From Lactarius indigo (taxonomy: Eukaryota; Basidiomycota; Agaricomycetes; Russulales; Russulaceae), in contig JAFKAC010000135.1 in the NCBI GenBank assembly GCA_025766275.1, forward strand, positions 62,001 to 126,000: a DNA stretch of 64,000 nt, read 5' to 3'. A program made the position numbers and the translations under genes. This document shows, piece by piece, positions 46,366 to 57,014 of the stretch. The notes beneath the pieces were generated by a model. The model was not told the origin of the DNA, searched no databases, and saw only the letters and a program-made list of their open reading frames with translations. Each line of letters opens with the position of its first letter. Position 1 is the first letter of the stretch.

Positions 46366-47989
46366 CTACAACTTTGATTGCAACAATAGGCCCCCGCCCC
46401 CGCCCATGGCACGCACGTCCTCTTGAATATGGAGTCGCCCCCTGTCCTGGCCAACCCCCTCTTCCCGTGCGACTCTTGCTGCCCACGCGATTGCGGAATC
46501 GATGAGCATGTCAAGTTCAGCACGCGTATTTCCCGCGTGGAGACATACGCGTACTCGATCCGTGCCCTTCGGGACTGTGGGCCAGCTTATCGGACGTGCG
46601 TTGATTCCGTGTGCTAGGAGGTGCGCGGACAGGGCGCGCGCACGAGACGTCAAGAGGGGTATGATCGGCGTCGGGAGTTGAGTCTTTGAGGGGTGCTGTA
46701 GGTGGGCCGGGAGAGAGAGGAGGCGCTGCGGGATGGATGATGCGGAGAGAGAGTTGCGGAAGCGCTCCTGGAAGTATGCCGAGTGATCGAGGACCCGGGC
46801 TGCGAGCTGTTGTACGTGCTCGTGGTCAGGTTCGTGGTGGTAGCAGGACAAATGGGCGACCTACCCGAGCTGCAGTGCCGTCTTCGAGGAGGTCAAACGA
46901 GCACGAGGCAGCGATAACGGCAAGGTTGCTGAGCGACGTCGTGTAGATCAGCGGCCGAGCGTAGTTGAGCAAGTAATCGCGGATCAGGGTGTTGGTCAGA
47001 AGCACCGCTGCGGACGCAAATCTATACATCTAATCTCTGCCTGTATCCGGTGTCCGAGGAATGCACGCACCACCAGACGCCGCGAGCGCCTTGCCAAACG
47101 TGTGCAGTCGCGCAAGCACACGCTTCTCCACCCCGAGCAGCGCGACGAGCCCGCGCCCCTCGGGCCCATACAGCCCCGTCGCATGCGCCTCGTCCACGAC
47201 CATATGCGCGTTCCCCGCAGGGAACACCGCGTCCATGGTGTCCAGCATCGCGCACAGCGGCGCGACGGTGCCGTCCATGCTATACACGCTCTCGACCGCA
47301 ACGAACACGCTAGCAGTGCCCGCACGGAGCGCAGCGCATTCGTCGCGGAGCGCGCAAAGAACGGCCCGCAGCGCACGCACGTCGTTATGCGCAAACGCGC
47401 GGCGGCGGCCCGGCGAGATGCGCGATGTGCGCGCGCCGTCGTGCACGGACGCGTGGATCGCTGCGTCGTGCACGAGCGCGTCGCCCGTCTGCGGCACGCA
47501 CGCGAAGAAGCCCGCGTTGGCGTCGAAGCCCGAGTTGAAGAGCAGCGCCGCGGGCGAGCGGAACGCCCGCGCGAGGCGTGCCTCGAGCGCTGCGTGCGCC
47601 GTACCGTGCACGAGCAGCCGTGAGCCGCCCGAGCCGAGGATCGCGGGTGCGGCGTGGAGCGCTGCAAGGACACGTGCGCGTAGGAGCGGCGAGGTCGCGA
47701 GGGAGAGATAGTCATTTGAGGAAAAGTCCGCCGGTGCTGGTGCTGGTCTCGGTGCTACTGAAGGTACTTCCGGCGTCGGCGTAGAAGCGGAGGTGGTGGT
47801 TGTGATGGCGATGATTCCGGTGGTGGCTGCGGCTTCTGGACTCGCGGCTGTGGCCGTAGCTTCTGTGGCAGAATCCGTGATTAGCGGTGGATGGGAGAGC
47901 GAGAGATCTGGGGAGGGGAGCCGGCGTCGGATGTTGCGATCGTCGCGCGAGGCGAGCGCAGAGGCGAGTTTTTGGGCGAGGGCGGCCAT
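46366..47989 (-). CDS. 8-amino-7-oxononanoate synthase-like enzyme (alpha-oxoamine synthase)
   Basis: Exons 47989-47071, 47007-46865, 46818-46366; 504 residues. The start at MAALAQKLASAL was chosen because the longer upstream frame has no conserved content. Features of this fold-type I PLP family: DFSSNDYLSLAT, GSGGSRLL, SVYSMDGTVAPL, DEAHATGLYGPEGRG and the PLP-lysine motif HTFGKALAASGA (Lys about 300). C-terminal part continues LRDYL-like (NTLIRDYLLNYARPLIYTTS) and ends in a small domain with INARPISWPTVP. Likely joins pimeloyl-CoA/ACP and alanine in biotin synthesis; other alpha-oxoamine synthases cannot be fully excluded. A low-complexity Ala/Thr stretch sits at about 50-95. The second intron (46819-46864) is the least certain. 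Confidence 0.85.
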
Positions 47990-48905
47990 TTTTCTAGGGG
48001 AGTTGTTTCCGTGATGTTCGGACCGGACAACACCTATCAGATAGGAGGGTTCTCTATTCTCTAAGTCTACGTGGACCACTTTGCTCACGCAGACGGATCG
48101 AAAAAGAGCGGGTTGGTTGCGTAGAGATGGCGGAAGGGGGAAAAACGAGATTGACTGCAACCATTCCTCTCTTTCCTTTTTTTTTTTGCACCAACCCCTG
48201 TGCGACGACGGCGCCAAGGTCAGCGGACACCTGCTGTGCCCCAACGACTTTGATTGGGTGGGGCGAACAGCCGCGGTCATAAATACGATCAAACTTCACA
48301 TCCCAGATTGTTGCATGTTCGCTTGCGTCAGTTGAGTTTCAATCTATTATCGTGATGAAGCATGAGTGGGCCGTTGGGAGCCTGAAAGAGCAGGTGTCCC
48401 AATTCAATAAAGTAAGGTTGTGTTACTAATGGACTACAGGGATACAGAACCCTTCATCGTTCGGAGGGGAGCTGACTGGATATGGTGACGGAAGTATGGT
48501 AACTGTGATAATACAACGATGGAGGCGATGATAAGCGATATCGCAAGAAAAAAAAAAAGTCAGAATGGGGAAACGAGAATGGAGGGTGCCGAGGATGTCA
48601 TGGCAAGCGGGGCGAACACATCAAGTGCAGCCCATTATGACTGGACGGGTCCATGCAAAACAGAAATGGGGACGGAGACCTCTAATGGACATGCACGATT
48701 TGTCGGGGGCGATGGACGGCGGGTAGTATATGGCGGCGCGGAAACCTTCCTTCGCGGAGCCCGAAGCCCCAGATGGAGGCAGATGCCCTCTTGTGTGTAT
48801 CTGGTCGTGATGCGTGATGCACATGACAGGTCGTGCTCCACGCCGCAGCGTGATCGTGATCGGAATTACAACCAACTACAGAGTAGCTGCTGCTGCTGGC
48901 TAGGC
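47990..48905. other. Intergenic region
   Basis: 5' flank of the oxononanoate synthase-like gene and 3' flank of the next minus-strand gene. A poly-T run (48177-48188) and scattered short frames; the 222-residue frame on the plus strand at 48519-49187 overlaps the gene on the other strand and has no domain. Confidence 0.5.
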
Positions 48906-49709
48906 TCATTGGGAGCCGTCCACGCCAAAGTCGATCCATTCGACACGGAACTGGTGCCAATCGTCGTCGATACCAGACTCTTCATGACTCGACGCAGATG
49001 CCAGCTCCCACTGGAATGCGGAGGTCTCTTTGAGGGAAGGGGAGTACGCGTGCCGCGGGAGGGGCATGTGCAGCGATCTCCGACGTTGTTGTTCGTTCTG
49101 GCTGGGCAGAGAGACGGGAAAGTCGTGCTCCCAGAGCGGGGCCGCGGTACTGGGCAGCGCGACGAGGAACGCCGTGCGCGTGGGTAGCGGTGTGTCAACG
49201 GGATCGACCTTGTCATCCAAGTACGGGTCCGTACGCTCCTCTCTTTCGTCTCTGTGGTGATACACACAATAAATGTGGTGTTGCCGATCAGAGACGGAAA
49301 AGGCTCACCCTAGCAAGGTCGTTGCGTGGTACACGCTAGTGCTCCAGTCCCATATCCGCGCGTCCAGCGCAGTCTCCTGCCCAACACACCCTGGCAGCAT
49401 CGACCGCCAGCTCCGTCGGCGAGGCTTAACACCACCTTCTACGGCGTTGGTGTTCACAGAAGAAGGCTTTTCTCTCCGCCAGGAGACACGACGCCATAAC
49501 TTGGTCGAGAAACGAGAGGTCTTCTTGGGAGCGACCTCGATTGACGCCGCGGAGTCTTCCGAGGGCTCACGGTCAGATGCGGACGAGTTCAGGTTGGTGG
49601 ATGAAACGGTCTGGACGGGGTGGGATGACCCCCGGCCCGTGCTCCGAGACTCGATGACACGCAGACCAGCGGCGAAGAGATTCGAATAATCCGTTTGGAG
49701 CACGTTCAT
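48906..49709 (-). CDS. Uncharacterised protein, two exons
   Basis: Exon 1 49709-49309 and exon 2 49251-48906 joined by a 57-nt GTGAGC...ACAG intron; 248 residues. I do not recognise a family. Seen: a Ser-rich, mixed-charge first half with a basic patch (SRFSTKLWRRVSWRREKPS), then CVGQETALDARIWDWSTSVY, and an acidic second half with LPTRTAFLVALPSTAAPLWE and a C-terminus rich in acidic and aromatic residues (WHQFRVEWIDFGVDGSQ). The frame agreement across a good intron and the compositional order argue for a real gene. The start is the first ATG after a stretch without protein-like content, and an upstream exon is possible. Confidence 0.55.
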
Positions 49710-50483
49710 GGGGATAGCGAGGCTCGAGATACGAGAGTTGGATGTGCAATGGGGGGGCCAAACTGCCAGGTAGCCGGAGGGGGGGCTCAAGGAACGAGTC
49801 CCGGGAAAGGTAGAAAGAAGGAAAAGTCTAGAGGAGGAAAGTGGAAAGGAAACGACGAATAAAGGAGAGGTACTTGTACTTGGAGTACCTGTGGGAAGGG
49901 CGAACAACAAAGGAGTGGTGATCAAGCATGTGGAGGCAGGGGCGCAAGTCCTTATAACGATTACGGATAGGCGCTGCGAAGGACCACTATCAAGAAGCGC
50001 TTCTCTATTGCAAAGCACAATAGGACTGTACCGCTGTTCGGTCATGCGGCAGCTCGGACTCACTCGGAGGGTTTGACGGCGTTGCTTGGGACACCAAAGT
50101 AGAAATCTCATAAATCCGATCATTCGAAGCTGTACCAACAATGGGTCGCGATCTCGGATAAAGATCAGTATCAGCGATGCTGCGTGGTGCCACGAGATGA
50201 AACCCGGCTTCATGGTCTGAGGGAGAATTACACCGTGTGATGACACTCGGCGCCCGTGGACAGTCCTCGTCGACTTAGAGTTGATTACCTGCGCATACCG
50301 AGATCATGGAACGGAACTGAGACTGTAAGGGCGTTAAACCAGGTCAAATGACCAAGTAACCGTACTGGCACGTGAAAAACCGATGTTACCCCGCATTGTC
50401 ACGAGCGACTCGAGAGGCTCTTGCTCCGTCTTCAACTGCCCACTAGGTCCGGCCTCCTCAAGCCCTCTTCACCGCAAACCAGC
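49710..50483. other. Intergenic region, divergent promoters
   Basis: Between the uncharacterised gene (minus) and the kinase gene (plus). The upstream continuation of the minus-strand open frame to 50246 is long but low in order. No repeat or RNA recognised. Confidence 0.45.
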
Positions 50484-52152
50484 ATGACGCCCTCGTTCAG
50501 AATCTCCTCTGCATTATGGGACAAGATACATCACTTTGCCTCCTTTCCTCAAACAGGCGGTCGGTTTCATTTCCTGCTCTGATCTCGTGCTGCGCAGCCA
50601 TTTACCATAAATGCCTTTTAGTATCATTGCAACAAATGGTTCGATTTGGTCAGAACCCAAGTCAGGGGACCTTGTTGAGAGGCAGCCAATTCCTCCTCGG
50701 TACGTGCCAACCATCACATCCCACTCTATTTCCGTATTGATCCCTTGCACGGAAAGAGGAGCTCCCTGTCCGACTGGCACACCGTGCCAAAGAACTCGAT
50801 GAACTTCCCCACAATCTAAGCCACATGCCCTCTATCCAGAAAGTCAAGAACTGGTATGCCCAATCCTTCGAGGTGCGCTCCCATCTCCCGTTCCTGACAT
50901 GCCATTGTCCTATCCCCTGTAGGACTAATTGTATTCTAGGAGCTGATCAACTTCCCGCCCGTATCGCTCCCTCCAGACGTCCGTGGTGCTCTGAACCAAG
51001 GTGACATCTCGCTCCCTGAGTCTACCCCAAACCTTTCCTTTGAGGAAGACCAGTACCGCCGGATCAGTGATACCACCAATGGGAACGGACATCGAGGCCG
51101 CCTCCGGATACCTATCGAGAAACGGTCGGAGATATCATAAAATGACTTTTGATGGTGCTCACCGGTAATCTTGCAGGTACTACGCGCAAACTACGAACAC
51201 CGAATGGCCTCCGGAGGTCCACGACTACAATAAGCGTTTCACGCAGACGCTTGAATACATCAAGAAGCGTCATGACCCCACAGTGACAACCGTCGCACAG
51301 GGCGTCCTCGAGTGGAAGCAAAACCAAAAAGCGCAAAATATTGGTCTTGATGTCCAGGCTTGGCTCGATCGTTTCTACATGTCTCGGATCGGTATCCGGT
51401 TCTTAATAGGCCAGCGTAGGTTCATACATTACTATCCTTCGTGGCGGTACCCCAGTTCTCACACCTCCGACACAGACGTGGCGCTCAATACTTTGGATCC
51501 CCACCCAGACTACGTCGGGATCATTTGTACGCGTGCCGTAAGTTGCCGCACATGCTGGTTCCTGTCGTTTCTCCACATGGTCTGACACTTTTCTTTCGCG
51601 TGCAATCAGAATGTCCATGACATTGTCCATGAGGCTATCGAGAACGCGCGATTCGTCTGCGAAGAACATTACGGAATGTTCAAGGGACCGCCCGTCCAGC
51701 TGATCTGCCCAAAGGACCTGCACTTTGCGTACGTGCCGGGCCATCTGTCGCACATCTGCTTCGAGCTACTCAAGAACTCGCTACGCGCGGTCGTCGAGCG
51801 GTACGGCCACGACAAGGAGGACGCGATTCCGCCTATCAAGGTGGTCGTCGTGGAGGGAAAGGAAGACATCACCATCAAGCTTTCAGACGAGGGTGGCGGG
51901 ATTGCGCGCAGCGCGATCCCGCTCATCTGGACTTACATGTACACGACGATGGAGGGCCAGCACATCGACCAGGACTTCCAGGCCAGTGACTTTAACGCAC
52001 CGATGGCTGGCTTTGGCTACGGCCTCCCGCTCTCGCGGCTCTATGCGCGCTACTTTGGGGGCGACCTTCGTCTCATCTCCATGGATGGTTTCGGCACGGA
52101 TGTTTACATTCATCTCAATCGTCTCTCCAGCAGTCGGGAGCCGCTCCAGTAG
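50484..52152 (+). CDS. Mitochondrial pyruvate dehydrogenase (or branched-chain) kinase
   Basis: Seven exons: 50484-50559, 50622-50699, 50757-50872, 50940-51124, 51177-51415, 51476-51537, 51610-52152; GT-AG, in phase, 432 residues. The N-terminal helical domain reads LQQMVRFG, LPVRLAHRAKELDELPHNL, WYAQSFEEL, DPTVTTVAQGVLEWK and WLDRFYMSRIGIRFLIGQH. The GHKL ATPase domain has the N box (FELLKNSLRAVVERYG, about 300-315), DEGGGI (about 346), GFGYGLPLSRLYARYFGGD (about 387) and a closing GTD. The enzyme phosphorylates the E1-alpha subunit of the 2-oxoacid dehydrogenase complex in the matrix and switches it off. Choice between the pyruvate and the branched-chain substrate is not settled here, though the LLRGSQFL stretch and length favour the pyruvate kinase. 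Confidence 0.9.
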
Positions 52153-55100
52153 TCCTGTATGATCCCAGGCGCTGAGACGTCCCCCCTCGTGCCTGAGCCC
52201 GCCTGTGCGGCTCTCACACAGAAACGAATTGTTGTGGTGTCATGGCGCTGAAACACTTCACAACGTACATACATATTACGACCTCTCACAAAGTCCTAAC
52301 TCTCATCCGTTCCTTTCTTTTGTACTGTAATTGTCACAATCAAACATCAAAGTTATTTGCTTTTTGCAATCCCTGACGTACTGTATGGGTAACTCGCCAC
52401 CCACGCCTAATGATTTCCTACAGGGATTCACTCTATTTGACTGATATACACGCGCTATTATGGTTGACGTGGGCGTGGGCGGCAGATATGTAACGCATGC
52501 ATGCGCGGACTTGCGCGTGGTACCCACGCGGTCGCTTGTGTGGCTCACAACGCCCTGACAAGACAAAGGGCGAGCATCTCTCGGCGAAGCATGTGACATA
52601 CAAACACCACAGGCAACGGTGATCGGCACCGCGTACCGTATTACATAACACAATTCCAGGCCTTTGCCGCGCCCATCAGTTAGTTGTGCCAAAGCCCCAT
52701 TGTTATGCTGTACTGTAACTTACGAGAGTTGATGTGTATGAAACCACTTGACTTGGCAACACAAACGCATAGCGTGCATGGTCGCGCTCATCCAGCGTTC
52801 CGTCGCGTTCTAGGCTGGCGCACCCTCAGGGGCTTCGGGACGAACTACTGTACCCACCGAAGGCTGACACTTCGCTCGCCCACTCGTAGCGCATGCCGTC
52901 CAGCCATTCTGGCGACCGGCTCTAAGTTCTGGCTTAATTATTTGTTCTTGGCCGCGGCAACCATGAGTCAGGCTGACTTGCTGCGCCACCATCGCGTCGG
53001 GTCACGATGATCGCCATCCGCGGCCGCGGCACACAATAGCATTGAAGAACTTAGCCCCGCGCCCGCGCGGGTGTGGTGTGTGTGTGGGCCCGAACGCGTT
53101 CGTATGGTTGGTTGGTTGTGCCGCGCTGCGCCGCGTCGTTCCGGCACCGTAACCATAACGCAGGACTTTTACGGTAGGTGGAGCAAGCTTTTTGCACAAA
53201 ACGTTTTACTGTACGGGCAATTGAAATTCTTCCGTTGGCTGGTGGGAAACTCGGACCCTTTTTCATTTTTTTCTTCTTGCGCTGACCCGACGGAGTTCAT
53301 GCCTCGCCGCCCTCAGGTCCGACGGGATACACGACGAGAAAACCGGGTTTTGGGACCTGAGAGACCGGGGAACCTTTCCGTACCGTATTGTTGCCTCCCT
53401 TCTGTGTCACGGGTTGACTCGCGACAACAGTCTGTCAAGTTTGGATGTTTGCACATCGACGCACGCAGATCCGAACTGGAAGGAGTGATCGTGTTTGGGG
53501 GTTTTGAGGGGGGACTCGACTCGGAGGCTGAAGTTCGACATGACTCACCCGACGCAGAACTCGTGCTGTTGCCGGCGACAAGCTTCAATTATGGAAGAGG
53601 GATCCCATACTGAAAGTCCGCAGCACATGGTTTATCAGGCGCTTGCCAGTTGCTCCATCGACATCTCGAAGCGCGAATTGCATCCTCGGCTCACTGGCTC
53701 ACGGCATATTCCAGCAGCTGTCCGAAGTCACGGACGCGTATAAACGTGGGCACGAAAAGATAAACGTCTGGATCTGGACACGAGTACCGTAACCGTACGT
53801 TGTTCGTGAGAGATTGAATCCTCTAGCGGTTGCTGAGGCATTCGACCGATACGGAAACCTTCTTGACCTGCACCACTGGGCCCGGGAATCGGCCCCTCAG
53901 TGTGAAAAAACCCCGTGGACAAAACCTAACCCGTTGTAAATAGAATTCACACAACCGAGTCAGACTTTCGCTGAAAAGACCAACTTCCCGGGCCCAGTGA
54001 ACTGGAAGGTCCATATGACGGTGCCTACTTGCTTGCACGATGAGACGACGCTTAGACACCAGACACTTGCCCATTCGTGCGTATCACTGTCACAATGGGA
54101 GAATGAAACGCCAGTCCCCCCCTTTGCTGCGCCGCCGAGAAGTTCAATGGTCAAACTTCAAGTGCTTGCACTGCCCACGCAGAAAATGTTTTTATCCGAA
54201 AAGAATGCAAAGGCCAAGGACGGAGTATCAGAACTTCCGGGAAGTTCAAGGTTAGCCAGAGCGACGGCGGTTTGCTAAACTTGGCAGCAGCCTACCATTC
54301 CACCAGGCCAGAAGGGGCGAGTGCTTCTCTCCGCGGATTCCGTCTCAGGCTGTGCTTCGTATTTGCCGCACTGTGCTGTTTCTGTTTGATCACAACAACC
54401 GGAGTGAATTGGGACCGAAGGCACTACCTACTTATCACAGACGTGCGCAATCATCTTCCACAGCTTCACTCAGAACAATGGCCTTTCGTGGCTGGAAGCT
54501 CGGCCTTCCATCTGTTCTGTGGGGCTAGAGACCAACTCTGGGGGACCAAACCTTGGCGGCGCTAAAGGAGGACATGGGACTATCGGCGCAACGAGATCGG
54601 ATCAACCTGTGTGTGGCCCTTCATAGTTAGAAAAAAGGTGGTTCCATACTGTTAATTAAGTCAACTGATTGATCCAGTACGCTGTAGCTCACACAGTATC
54701 CGAGTCACGGAATTCCATGCGCGCGGCGTGCCAATGGTTCCATGACTTCCATCGGCGCGGGGTAGTGCGAGACCATAGCACGAGACTCGCAAACCACGGG
54801 TTTCTGAGATACAAAAGTTAGATTAGGAGGGTCTGAGGTTCGGGTTGTCAGGTGCTGTAGGGCTGTGCGTAGCACTGTAGCAGTATCGAAGGAGAAAAGA
54901 GGTACTTTTCCGATCTTCGGTGTCTGACATTGTAACGGAGGATTGAGAAGTTGATATGGTAGAACAAACTTTTTGGGTTCCCCGGCGGGCCGAACGGGCA
55001 CTCACATGAGCAAATGGTGCTTTGCAGTACCCGCGACGACATTCTCAGAGTGTCGGCCCGGAGTCTATGGGTACAGGTATACATATCACCATGACACGGG

Positions 55101-56527
55101 CTCGGTGCGTTGCTTCACTTGCGCACACATGGTCACTTGCTGAGGATGCACGGCGCGTGCAAAAAAGTTTTTAAAATACTCCTCGGTCGTGGTTGGCCCA
55201 ACATTGATCTCGAACGGGGAAATGGTTACTACAGAAGTCAAAACGGGACAGTGGCAAAGGGGAGGGAGCGCCCTAGGAGATCCCCTTTGGAGATGTTCCG
55301 AGTCCGGATTGCCACAGAGCGCGCGTAGAGTGCGTACTTGTCACGGAGAAGCAAGCATGACTGGCAGTCGTTATCGCCGTCGCACACGTGCGACAACACC
55401 GATGGAAACGCCGTTGCGCTGGAAAAGCACTTGGTCTCAAGGTGACTTGCCTTTCCTTACATGACCGAAACAGGGTTACAATATCACCTTCCTGAAGACT
55501 TGAAGGGGAGGTGGTGATGCCAACATATGATCATAACTGGTCGGCACCCAGGCATTTCGCTTCGTAGAAAACTTCTCGCTTCTTGAGCGATTGATTGTAC
55601 GACAGTCATCAGAGCAGGTCTGGTTGCCGTGAGTGAGAGACCGCAGACGTCTTGTTAATGACGCAGCACCATAGACGTCTTCGCTTCTCGCTTCGGGCCA
55701 GCCGATCCCATTCAAGGTCGAGTGAGACCATCGTCGTTTATGACAGAGGCCCAACGATGATTATCTCGGTGAAAGCCGAATGAAAACTAATATGGGGGGC
55801 AGAACCAATAGAAATGCTCTGGAGGACAGCCAAATAATCCTCGCGATAAGACGATCTCTTGCTGGGAAGGATGTCGGTTTCCTGTGTGCGTTTCTAGGGC
55901 TCCGGTCGATTGCCGAAGATCTTCAGTGGCCCCCATTGATGGGAAAGATCGAACTCCAGTATGAGCAGTGCAGGCGCCACCAGTGCAGGCTTGTATTTGA
56001 TTCATCACTGAACTGATTGCGCCTGAACCTAATGACGGGTACATCATGAGTTCTATCATACATGCCATCCCAGCACGAGAGGCGAAAACGGCGCAGCACC
56101 GCAGTGCCAAGTCTGCGCAGCGCAACCGAGGAAGACGGCGACATTCGGTTTCATGGTGCTTATCAACCGCAAACTGTTTCGGATGCGGAAAAACACGTAG
56201 TTCGGAGTTAGGAGAAGAGCCCTGCAGATAAGCTTCTCCTTTCACGGTGAGGCGTAAAGTACCAGGAGGCGGTATGGAGATGATAGGCCGAACCATCGCA
56301 CGAGTGATGGACCGAAGGTTCTATATGAGCATGAGACATGATAAACAATGGCGTGAGTATAAAGTCGATTTCGAGGTGGTGTATTATACAGTAACGAGAA
56401 TAAGGTGATGTGTGCTGAACGCGGCGTGCGGTGGTGACTTTGATGGCGGGGTATAGCTGCGCCTTCAGAATTAGAGAAAAATGGTACACCAGGAAAAATA
56501 CGTACTGCAAGCAGATGCACACCCTCG
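52153..56527. other. Gene desert, 4.4 kb
   Basis: No gene found despite a search for intron-split frames. The largest frames (53071-53613 plus, 180 codons; 55787-56296 minus, 169 codons) have no recognisable domain and compositions like translated noncoding DNA. It contains one short inverted repeat (53874-53999). It may hold old transposon remains or noncoding transcripts; nothing supports either. Confidence 0.5.
53874..53999. repeat. Inverted repeat, 15-bp arms
   Basis: CACTGGGCCCGGGAA at 53874-53888 is the exact reverse complement of 53985-53999, with a 96-bp spacer. An outer 5-bp match (GACCT) lies about ten bases beyond each arm. It could be the end of a small inverted-repeat element or a hairpin; no target duplication was seen. 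Confidence 0.6.
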
Positions 56528-56845
56528 CTATGGTCTTCTTGCCTGAGCTGCCTGGGTTGCTGCTTGGGCGAGCAAAGGCTTTTGCTTCTCGGCCAATACG
56601 CGACGCTGGTTAAAATAGTCGATCTACACCGCACGTTTGATACGACGAGGGGGTTATTAATATCCAGACTCACCCAACTCTTTGCGCAGTTCTGCTCGTA
56701 GCCTTTCCTCTCCGCCGCGCACTTTGAGCCCTCCGTGCCAGCGACTACGACTTCTGCAGCGTCCAAACAGGCGAAATAAGCATCTCTCGCTTCCCAGCAC
56801 TTTGAACGGTCTTCTCTAAATGATGAATTTGCATTATTTTCTGGC

Positions 56846-56881
<36 letters not shown>

Positions 56882-56892
56882 AACCAGGCCAT
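56528..56892 (-). CDS. COA6: Cytochrome c oxidase assembly factor 6
   Basis: Exons 56892-56674 and 56623-56528 with a 50-nt GT-AG intron; 104 residues. The twin cysteine pattern is C-x9-C (Cys32-Cys42, CWEARDAYFAC) and C-x10-C (Cys58-Cys69, CAAERKGYEQNC), the COA6 arrangement, followed by KSWIDYFNQRRVLAEKQKP. COA6 is an intermembrane-space protein that helps load copper on Cox2. A run of ten AGC codons codes a poly-Ser near the N-terminus. It is divergent from the TBC gene, 122 bp away. Confidence 0.92.
56848..56877. repeat. (GCT)10 trinucleotide repeat in COA6
   Basis: Ten perfect GCT units on the plus strand, read as ten AGC serine codons in COA6 on the minus strand. Likely length-variable between strains. 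Confidence 0.9.
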
Positions 56893-57014
56893 GGTTGATA
56901 GATTGGACGGAGAGTTGAGTGGTGGCTAGTTGCCACGTGCGCGGTATCATTCCGAGTTCCGAAAGCGACACGCGACCGACCATTGGCACAACAAAGCAGA
57001 TGATACCGTAGACC
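56893..57014. promoter_or_regulatory. Short shared promoter region, COA6 and TBC gene
   Basis: Only 122 bp separate the two divergent start codons, so the promoters and 5' leaders of both genes must lie here or overlap the coding ends. No specific motif is claimed. Confidence 0.5.

Noticed and set aside
53071..53613. 180-codon open frame in the gene desert
   Set aside because: No domain, odd composition, no conserved neighbours or splice pattern; probably chance.
55787..56296. 169-codon open frame on the minus strand
   Set aside because: No family recognised and no supporting context; chance frame is more likely.
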